This document shows positions 6,742 to 12,563 of a stretch of DNA of 20,789 nt, piece after piece; within the stretch, counting starts at the first letter, position 1; each line of letters opens with the position of its first letter. The notes under the pieces were generated by a model. It ran no database searches. It worked only from the letters and a program-made list of their open reading frames with translations, and was not told the origin of the DNA. The DNA comes from Candidatus Gastranaerophilales bacterium. GTDB taxonomy: Bacteria > Cyanobacteriota > Vampirovibrionia > Gastranaerophilales > Gastranaerophilaceae. A program made the translations under genes and the position numbers. The DNA lies in the NCBI GenBank assembly GCA_910587175.1, contig CAJULH010000029.1, positions 3,919 through 24,707 on the forward strand. The letters are read 5' to 3'.

Positions 6742-7191
6742 TTATATTTTAATTTTTACGATTACTTTTTTTACCTTTTGCGTTTTATTAGACGCATTTA
6801 AAGAGGGTTTGTGAGCATCTTTTGGAGCAAAGAAGGTAAAATATCCTTCAGGAACTGTAACTGTCGATGACGGGCATTCTCCAAAGGCTACATCTTTTTC
6901 TTTATCATATTCTTTTGTGATTTTTAAATTTTCGAGACTGCCAAAGCCCATATTTTCAACTCCGGAAATTACATACTGAATATCATAATAGTCTCTGTGA
7001 ACCTCAAACTCTGCATCTTCAGGGTTTTTAGTATCATATTCCTGCAAATTTGCAAAAATATCTTCGTTGTACTCATATCTACCGGGTTTTAAATTTTTCC
7101 AGTTTGTTGATTTTATAAACAAAAAAGCTTCTTTAATTTTTTTTGAGAGTGGATAGTATAGTTCAGCATTTTCGAGCATATCAAAAATCAT
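6742..7191 (-). CDS. YhcH/YjgK/YiaL family protein
   Basis: A 149-residue cytosolic protein of the cupin-like YhcH/YjgK/YiaL family (DUF386). Diagnostic segments are FEVHRDYYDIQYVISGVE at about residues 62-79 and YFTFFAPKDAHKPSL at about 117-131, where the histidines and the Glu contribute to the metal-binding barrel. E. coli relatives sit in sialic acid and other sugar operons and have been linked to sugar anomer or isomer handling, but the reaction here is not deducible. AGGAG precedes the ATG at a good distance. It follows the ilvC terminator, so it probably depends on read-through or its own promoter. The stop codon is 49 bases before tRNA-Leu. Confidence 0.88.
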   Translation of the reverse strand: MIFDMLENAELYYPLSKKIKEAFLFIKSTNWKNLKPGRYEYNEDIFANLQEYDTKNPEDAEFEVHRDYYDIQYVISGVENMGFGSLENLKITKEYDKEKDVAFGECPSSTVTVPEGYFTFFAPKDAHKPSLNASNKTQKVKKVIVKIKI

Positions 7192-7225
7192 AATTTCTCC
7201 TTAAAAAAGTTTGGTTTTTTCTTTC

Positions 7226-7251
7226 AAAAAGGCGTCCGTAGAACAGACGCC
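7226..7251 (-). terminator. Intrinsic terminator of ilvC
   Basis: On the minus strand GGCGTCTG pairs with CGGACGCC (one G-U) around a five-base loop and is followed by TTTTT. It begins 27 bases after the ilvC stop codon and separates ilvC from the downstream YhcH-family gene. Confidence 0.85.
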
Positions 7252-7277
7252 CCATATGAATAAATATATTCCGAAGT

Positions 7278-8273
7278 TTATTTTTCTTCATTCCAAGAGT
7301 ACATTTTTCTCAATTCTTTGCCTACCTTTTCAAGTTCATGTTCAGCTTTAATGCGCCTTGTTGCGATAAAGTGGGCACGACCGTTTTTGTTTTCTGCAAT
7401 CCACTTGCTTGCAAATGTACCATCCTGAATTTCTGAAAGAATTTTCTTCATTTCTTTTTTAGTTTCTTCTGTAACCAAGCGTTTTCCGGTCTCATAGTCG
7501 CCAAATTCGGCAGTGTCTGAAATTGAATAGCGCATTTTTGAAAAACCGCCTTGGTAAATAAGGTCTACAATCAATTTCATTTCGTGGATACATTCAAAAT
7601 AAGCATTTTCAGGAGAATATCCGGCTTCTACAAGAGTTTCAAAACCAGCCTGCATCAAGGCTGTAACGCCGCCGCAAAGAACTGCCTGTTCGCCAAAAAG
7701 GTCAGTTTCTGTTTCTACTCTGAATGTTGTTTCTATAACGCCTGCTCTGGCTCCACCAATGCCTGCTGCGTATGCCAAACCGGTTTGCAGCGCTTTGCCT
7801 GTAGCATTTTGATGTACTGCAACTAAGCAAGGAACGCCTTTTCCTTCAACATATTCACTTCTAACAGTGTGTCCCGGACCCTTTGGAGCTATCATAATAA
7901 CATCAACATTGGCAGGAGGGATAATTTGTGCAAAGTGAATATTGAAACCATGTGCAAATGCAAGAGTCTTTCCTGCAGTTAAATACGGTGCAATTTCGTT
8001 TTTATAAATATCAGCCTGCTTTTCATCAGGAAGTAAAATCATAATTAAATCTGCCATTTTAGAGGCTTCAGCAACGGTTGCCACTTTTAAACCTGCATCT
8101 TCAGCTTTTTTCCAGGATTTTGAACCATTATAAAGACCTACAACTACATTAATTCCACTTTCGTGTAAATTTAGCGCATGAGCATGTCCCTGGCTTCCAT
8201 AACCTATGATAGCAACTGTTTTACCTTTTAATAAGTCTAAATTACAATCTTCGGCATAATAGATTTTTGTCAT
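7278..8273 (-). CDS. ilvC: Ketol-acid reductoisomerase, class I
   Basis: IlvC converts 2-acetolactate or 2-aceto-2-hydroxybutyrate to the dihydroxy acids of valine/isoleucine synthesis, using NAD(P)H and Mg2+. At 331 residues it is the normal size of the short class I form. The Rossmann motif GYGSQG is at 24-29, FAHGFNIH at 106-113, APKGPGH at 129-135, and the metal ligands are in DLFGEQ (D191, E195) and E227. The ATG at 8273 is preceded by GGAGGGG at optimal spacing; the reading frame continues upstream without homology, so the longer start is rejected. The gene stands alone here without ilvBN or ilvD. No leader peptide or T-box is visible in the short leader. Confidence 0.97.
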   Translation of the reverse strand: MTKIYYAEDCNLDLLKGKTVAIIGYGSQGHAHALNLHESGINVVVGLYNGSKSWKKAEDAGLKVATVAEASKMADLIMILLPDEKQADIYKNEIAPYLTAGKTLAFAHGFNIHFAQIIPPANVDVIMIAPKGPGHTVRSEYVEGKGVPCLVAVHQNATGKALQTGLAYAAGIGGARAGVIETTFRVETETDLFGEQAVLCGGVTALMQAGFETLVEAGYSPENAYFECIHEMKLIVDLIYQGGFSKMRYSISDTAEFGDYETGKRLVTEETKKEMKKILSEIQDGTFASKWIAENKNGRAHFIATRRIKAEHELEKVGKELRKMYSWNEEK

Positions 8274-8307
8274 AATTTCCCCTCCAAAATATCTCGTTTG
8301 TACCTTA

Positions 8308-8336
8308 AGTTTAATCTCATTATGATGAAACGTCAA
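8308..8336 (-). promoter_or_regulatory. Promoter of ilvC
   Basis: Minus-strand TTGACG (8331-8336), a 17-base spacer, then TAAACT (8308-8313). The predicted start near 8301 gives a leader of about 28 bases, too short for an attenuator. It lies within the 116-base divergent region shared with the DUF815 gene. Confidence 0.55.
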
Positions 8337-8351
8337 CTCTTATTTTTTGGG

Positions 8352-8357
8352 TATAAT
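8352..8357 (+). promoter_or_regulatory. Putative -10 of the DUF815 gene
   Basis: A consensus TATAAT lies 32 bases before the ATG. No clear -35 is present at 17 bases. The leader would carry the GAGGTG ribosome site (8380-8385). Confidence 0.45.
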
Positions 8358-8389
8358 AATGTAAAATACGGAAAAATTTGAGGTGCATT

Positions 8390-9637
8390 ATGACAAAAAT
8401 AGAAGATTTCAGGGTACTGTTTAACACTATTACCGTATATTCAAATCTTTTAGAAGATGTTGTTATTGATAATTTCAGATATATTTTGGATTTAGCCGTA
8501 AAGGAGGAAAGCATTGATGAAGTTATCTGTGCCTGGTCTGATATGGTGAATTGTCTTTATAATGAAGAATATAATGCTGACTGGAGAAAATATATAAATA
8601 ATTTAATTCTTTTTGATAATAATTATTTCACCCTTGAATGTGCAAAAGGCAAGTACCATGATTTAAATCCCAATATTAAAACTGCTGCTTTAAATGATTT
8701 AAATATTCTTATTGAACTTTCGGATATTAAATGTTCGGATTTTAAGGATTTATTGTATTTTAAATTTCCATATGATAAGGATATTATTGATTCTTTGGCA
8801 TCGTTTGATACAGCTTCAAAAAGACTTTCTGCAGATGAAGTTGCGGAATATTATGCATCAAACGGAGTAGGGATTTTTGCAAAATTTAAAGCATTTAAGT
8901 TTGATTCAAAAAATGAAATAGTTCCCGTTTATAACCCGGATAACGTTAAACTTAAAGATTTAAAGCATTATGAGAGAGAACAAAATATAGTTGTAGAAAA
9001 TACGCTTGGATTCTTAAAAGGAAAACCATATAATAATGTGCTTTTGTATGGTGACAGGGGAACTGGAAAATCCAGTACCATAAAAGCTATATTGAATGAA
9101 TATTACAAAGATGGACTTCGTGTAATACAAGTATACAAAGAGAACCTGGCGCATTTGGATATTTTGATGAAAATGATTTCAAATATTCCGCTAAAATTTA
9201 TAATTTTCATTGATGATTTAACATTTAATGATAATGATGGCAATTTTGGCGCCCTGAAAGCTGTTTTAGAAGGTTCTCTTGCAAAACAGCCTGATAATAT
9301 GACAATTTACGCCACAACAAACCGTAGACACCTTGTAAAAGAAAACTTTTCTGCAAGAGAAGGGGACGAAATACACCTTGCAGACACCATAGATGAAACA
9401 GTTTCTTTGTCTGACCGTTTTGGCATCACTGTAACTTATACCCTGCCAAACAAGGATAAATTTATAGATATTGTGAAAGAAATTAAAAATGACAGAGGTA
9501 TTGAAATTTCAGATGACGAGCTGATTCTTGGAGCGGAAAGATTTGCACTTTCAAAAGGAAACAGAAGCCCGAGGCTTGCAAAACAGTATATAGACTATCT
9601 GCAGGCAAGACTTGAATTGAACTTGGAACTTAAATAA
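8390..9637 (+). CDS. DUF815 family AAA+-like ATPase
   Basis: A 415-residue cytosolic ATPase of the DUF815 family (PF05673). A helical, poorly conserved N-terminal region (~1-190) precedes the ATPase core. Walker A GDRGTGKSS is at 221-229, Walker B FIIFIDDL at 270-277, followed by the family signature YATTNRRHLVKENF at about 302-315 and a sensor/arginine region DRFGITVTY. The C-terminal GNRSPRLAKQYIDYL is typical of the family lid. Its physiological role has not been established. The ATG at 8390 has GAGGTG four bases upstream; an in-frame TTG at 8378 is rejected because it would place the ribosome site inside the gene. It is followed 78 bases later by the OadG-like gene, which has its own promoter. 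Confidence 0.92.
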   Translation: MTKIEDFRVLFNTITVYSNLLEDVVIDNFRYILDLAVKEESIDEVICAWSDMVNCLYNEEYNADWRKYINNLILFDNNYFTLECAKGKYHDLNPNIKTAALNDLNILIELSDIKCSDFKDLLYFKFPYDKDIIDSLASFDTASKRLSADEVAEYYASNGVGIFAKFKAFKFDSKNEIVPVYNPDNVKLKDLKHYEREQNIVVENTLGFLKGKPYNNVLLYGDRGTGKSSTIKAILNEYYKDGLRVIQVYKENLAHLDILMKMISNIPLKFIIFIDDLTFNDNDGNFGALKAVLEGSLAKQPDNMTIYATTNRRHLVKENFSAREGDEIHLADTIDETVSLSDRFGITVTYTLPNKDKFIDIVKEIKNDRGIEISDDELILGAERFALSKGNRSPRLAKQYIDYLQARLELNLELK

Positions 9638-9650
9638 TAATTATGCTGTT

Positions 9651-9678
9651 TTGATTTTATTCATGTTTTTGATAAAAT
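9651..9678 (+). promoter_or_regulatory. Promoter of the OadG-like gene
   Basis: TTGATT (9651-9656), a 16-base spacer and TAAAAT (9673-9678). The predicted start near 9685 leaves a leader of about 30 bases that carries AGGAG before the ATG at 9716. Confidence 0.55.
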
Positions 9679-9715
9679 AAATCTTATAAGACAATTAATT
9701 TAGGAGTTTATATCT

Positions 9716-9967
9716 ATGAGTCCCGAAATGTTGGCACTTCTGGAAGAAGGCTTTACCGTTTTAGCAATAGGCTTTTCAACTGTTTTTGTATTTCTGGTAA
9801 TTTTAATCATATCTATGAATATTCAGACAGTTGTTATCAGATATTTAAACAAAGTTTTTCCTGTTGCTGTTGCCGAAACTGCTTCACCGAAGGCAATCAA
9901 ATCTTCTGATGACGCAGAAATTGCTATTGCAATAGCATGCGCCACCTTGAAACAAAATCATGGCTAG
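9716..9967 (+). CDS. OadG family subunit (sodium-pump decarboxylase gamma chain-like)
   Basis: An 83-residue protein with one membrane helix at about residues 13-34 (FTVLAIGFSTVFVFLVILII), a short linker, and a C-terminal acidic segment DDAEIAIAIACATLKQ. This is the layout of gamma/delta subunits of Na+-pumping biotin decarboxylases (oxaloacetate or methylmalonyl-CoA decarboxylase), where the subunit anchors the carboxyltransferase to the membrane beta subunit. The usual alpha, beta and biotin-carrier genes are not adjacent, so the substrate is undetermined. An AGGAG site and a promoter precede it. Confidence 0.75.
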   Translation: MSPEMLALLEEGFTVLAIGFSTVFVFLVILIISMNIQTVVIRYLNKVFPVAVAETASPKAIKSSDDAEIAIAIACATLKQNHG

Positions 9968-9989
9968 TTTTTAAGAAATTAAAATACAT

Positions 9990-10029
9990 ACAAAAGTCAG
10001 TTGTAACTATTTTTGCAACTGACTTTTGT
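9990..10029. terminator. Bidirectional hairpin between convergent genes
   Basis: A perfect 14-bp stem (9990-10003 with 10016-10029) with a 12-base T-rich loop. On the minus strand its first arm and the loop overlap the last codons and stop of the TPR gene (stop at 10007-10009). Neither side has a classic T run directly after the stem, although the stem ends are themselves A/T rich. Confidence 0.6.
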
Positions 10030-11629
10030 AATTCTGAATTTTTAATTTTACATTTTCTATCACTGGATTCCAATCTCCTTCTTTTTCCTGTTTAAAAATT
10101 TCCACACTATCATACCAGGGTGTTGTTTTTGTATCATTAAACCAACGCCAGTCAGCAGAATATGGTAAAAGAAGAAAAGTTTTTTTACCAAGTGCACCGG
10201 AAAGATGCAAAACGGAAGAATCAACAGAAATTACAATATCCATTTTATCTATAATTGCAGCAGTATCTGAAAAATTCTTTATTTCGCCGGATAAATCTAC
10301 TATATTGTGTCCCTTGAAATCTTCCTTAAATATTCCTTCGGGTTGCAGCGAATAAAAATTTGCATCTAAATCAAAAAGTGGTATTAAATATTTAAACGGA
10401 ACTTTTCTGTTTCTTAAAGTTCTTTTATTGTTTGTATTTCCGGCAAAAAATACCCCTATATTTATTTTTGATTCATTGAATCTTTTTTGCCATTTTTCGG
10501 TATATTCAGGCAATGATAAAAGATATCTGTCGGCAGATGGAATATGGTCAAAATCAAGATTATATATGAGCGGTAATTCCATTAGTATAGTGCCTGCATT
10601 ATAACTAATACCATTGCACTCACCCATTTTCAACACGGTAAAATTTGGAAAATTATAGGCATAGAGTTCAAATAATGCTTCAGGCACAATTAATATCACT
10701 TTTTTAAATTTTGATGCGTCCACAAAGTCGAGATATCTTGTAAACATAATAATATCCCCGTAGCCTTCAGTGGCACAAACAACAAGGGTCTTATTTGTGT
10801 CCATGCTCCCATTCCACCAAGGCTCCATATCTTTTTTATATTTTGCCCTTGTGTATTCTATATACGGTATGTACCCGCTAAAATCTTTTTGTATAAGCTT
10901 AAGTAAACCATATGCCTGATTGTATTTTGTAAAATCCTGGTTGATTTTTTTAGCTTTTAGAAGCATTTCCAGGGATTCTTTATATTTTCTTTTACGCTTA
11001 AGAAGTATAGACAGATTATAATAAGCATCGAAATTTGGTTTTATACTAATAGACTTCTCATAGGCAATTTCTGCATTTTCAAAGTCATTTAGAAATTCAT
11101 AAGATAGACCAAGATTATTTTGGGCAATAAAATCCTCCGGGCTGATTTCTAAAATTTTTTTGTAATAATCTTTTGAAATATCGTATTCTTCAACCTCAAA
11201 TGCTAAAGCTGCAATTTCTCTCAGTTTGTATATATTGTTATTATGTAATCCGGGAGATTTTAAATATTTCAGGCAATCTTTTTCTAAATTGAGTTTCTTT
11301 GCGCAAATTAGCATTGTATCATAAAGAGTTTCATCAGAATTTGCATTAATTACATTTTTTAAATGCTCAAAGGCGGCGGAATAATTTTGCATTTTATAAC
11401 AACAAAGCGCAAAATCGGTTTCAATTGGAACGGAATTTTCCAAATCAAAAGCAGTCTTAAGCGATATTAATGCATTTTCAAAATCGCCCTTCTGGATAAG
11501 CATAGCACCAAGAAGATGATGCGCTTTTGCTTCCTTTGGATTGCGTATTAAATACAGCTTATAATACTCTTCCGCTCTTGTAAAATCACCCTCTTTGTGA
11601 CATTCTATAGCTTTTTTGATTACTTCCAT
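10007..11629 (-). CDS. TPR protein with C-terminal GT-B (GT9/GT41-like) glycosyltransferase domain
   Basis: About 540 residues. The N-terminal half is a series of tetratricopeptide repeats starting at AIECHKEGDFTRAEEYYKLYL, with further clear units near AKAHHLLGAMLIQKGDFENAL and AQNNLGLSYEFLNDFENAEIAYEKSI. The C-terminal half has the features of the GT-B domain often fused to such repeats: EGYGDIIMFTRYLDF, a second Rossmann half with NIGVFFAGNTNNKR, then DMDIVISVDSSVLHLSGALGKKTFLLLP and DWRWF. Such proteins are proposed O- or surface-glycan glycosyltransferases; no donor or acceptor can be named. The start is uncertain: ATGs at 11665, 11647 and 11629 are in frame and none has a ribosome site. 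I chose 11629 because the first TPR begins there and a TAGAAT lies eight bases upstream. Confidence 0.82.
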   Translation of the reverse strand: MEVIKKAIECHKEGDFTRAEEYYKLYLIRNPKEAKAHHLLGAMLIQKGDFENALISLKTAFDLENSVPIETDFALCCYKMQNYSAAFEHLKNVINANSDETLYDTMLICAKKLNLEKDCLKYLKSPGLHNNNIYKLREIAALAFEVEEYDISKDYYKKILEISPEDFIAQNNLGLSYEFLNDFENAEIAYEKSISIKPNFDAYYNLSILLKRKRKYKESLEMLLKAKKINQDFTKYNQAYGLLKLIQKDFSGYIPYIEYTRAKYKKDMEPWWNGSMDTNKTLVVCATEGYGDIIMFTRYLDFVDASKFKKVILIVPEALFELYAYNFPNFTVLKMGECNGISYNAGTILMELPLIYNLDFDHIPSADRYLLSLPEYTEKWQKRFNESKINIGVFFAGNTNNKRTLRNRKVPFKYLIPLFDLDANFYSLQPEGIFKEDFKGHNIVDLSGEIKNFSDTAAIIDKMDIVISVDSSVLHLSGALGKKTFLLLPYSADWRWFNDTKTTPWYDSVEIFKQEKEGDWNPVIENVKLKIQNYKSQLQK

Positions 11630-11776
11630 ATCCAGATATTCTAACATATTAAATAAATTTGGCATAACAGGTAACGTGAATAACAATTTCAGCCGCCAAA
11701 TTTATCAAGCCAGTTTTTGACTGAAATTTTAAATTGCAAAATATGAAATGCTAAAAGACTTTAAGTACAAAAAATT

Positions 11777-11849
11777 TGCGCTAGCCGCGATTCGAACGCG
11801 GGACCTATCCCTTAAAAGGGGAGTGCTCTACCTGCTGAGCTACTAGCGC
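11777..11849 (-). tRNA. tRNA-Lys (anticodon TTT)
   Basis: Acceptor GCGCTAG pairs with CTAGCGC. The anticodon loop CTTTTAA carries TTT, and the T arm is CCGCG-TTCGAAT-CGCGG with discriminator A. Position 27:43 is a C-U mismatch, leaving a four-pair anticodon stem. CCA is not encoded. A T run follows the 3' end on the minus strand. It is a predicted MnmA substrate. Confidence 0.95.
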
Positions 11850-11862
11850 AAATTTAAAATTT

Positions 11863-11891
11863 ATTATAATTTTATGAATCTTCTGTTTCAA
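11863..11891 (-). promoter_or_regulatory. Near-consensus promoter of tRNA-Lys
   Basis: On the minus strand, TTGAAA (11886-11891), a 17-base spacer and a perfect TATAAT (11863-11868). The predicted start near 11856 lies about seven bases before the mature tRNA. Confidence 0.8.
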
Positions 11892-11951
11892 AGAGCAAAA
11901 GACACTCTATATAAGTGCTTGCTTCGACAATATATACAATATCAAGAACAT

Positions 11952-11976
11952 AATCTGCCGTCAACAGATTTTTTAA
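11952..11976 (+). terminator. Orphan terminator-like hairpin
   Basis: AATCTG and CAGATT pair around a seven-base loop and are followed directly by TTTT. It is oriented to end plus-strand transcription, yet no plus-strand gene precedes it back to the oadG-like gene. The rest of 11850-12029 (180 bases) contains the tRNA-Lys promoter and the start region of the next gene, with no other ORF seen. Confidence 0.35.
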
Positions 11977-12029
11977 AATTATTCAAAAGGGTAATTTATT
12001 TGCAAAAGCTTTTAAAATAGCCTTTAAAT

Positions 12030-12500
12030 ATGCGAAAATATAAAACTCTAACGCTTTTAATAACTTTATTTCTATCAATAAATTGCGCATGTGCATCAAA
12101 TTTATGCTCCGCAAACTGTGCCTTTAATGTTTTTTTTAAAGAAAATTATCAAAAACTAATAAGTTATTTAAATCCTGACTGTGAGCAGCAGCGCCTGTTT
12201 GATATTTTATTCAATGCTTATTCTATAAAATTTGAAGGTTTGGATTACGAGTATGCAGAAAACTGCAAAAAATTAAAAGAGGACACCAATTCAGATGAAA
12301 TAAGCAGACATTGTATCAATGAACAAAAAAAATATCTAAAAAATCTGGCTGAGATAGCAGAAGAAGAATACGACAGTTTTTTGGATGATTTAAGCTTTGA
12401 ATTGTGTGGATGCGAAAACAGTGAACATAAAATTATAAAAAAGAATAAGAAAAAATACAGAAAAAATCTTAAAAAATATATTGCAAAAAATTGCAAGTAA
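12030..12500 (+). CDS. Small Cys-rich exported protein, unknown function
   Basis: 156 residues. A signal peptide (MRKYKTLTLLITLFLSINCACAS) is followed by a mature part with eight cysteines (26, 30, 51, 79, 95, 126, 128, 155), an even number compatible with disulfides after export. The middle is acidic and helical (YAENCKKLKEDTNSDEISRHC) and the last 25 residues are strongly Lys-rich. I do not recognise the family. No Shine-Dalgarno sequence is present; TAAAAT at 12013-12018 would give a leader of only a few bases. Low GC and lysine codons match the surroundings, so there is no sign of recent transfer. Confidence 0.7.
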   Translation: MRKYKTLTLLITLFLSINCACASNLCSANCAFNVFFKENYQKLISYLNPDCEQQRLFDILFNAYSIKFEGLDYEYAENCKKLKEDTNSDEISRHCINEQKKYLKNLAEIAEEEYDSFLDDLSFELCGCENSEHKIIKKNKKKYRKNLKKYIAKNCK

Positions 12501-12535
12501 AAAACACACCACGGAAATACATTGGTGTGTTTTTT
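12499..12535. terminator. Strong bidirectional terminator
   Basis: A 13-bp perfect stem (12499-12511 with 12523-12535) made of an A tract plus CACACCA, with an 11-base loop and a T tract on each strand. It lies between the convergent Cys-rich gene and valS and overlaps the last base or two of the former's stop codon. Confidence 0.9.
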
Positions 12536-12563
12536 AAATAACAATTCGTTCAAAATTAATTTG

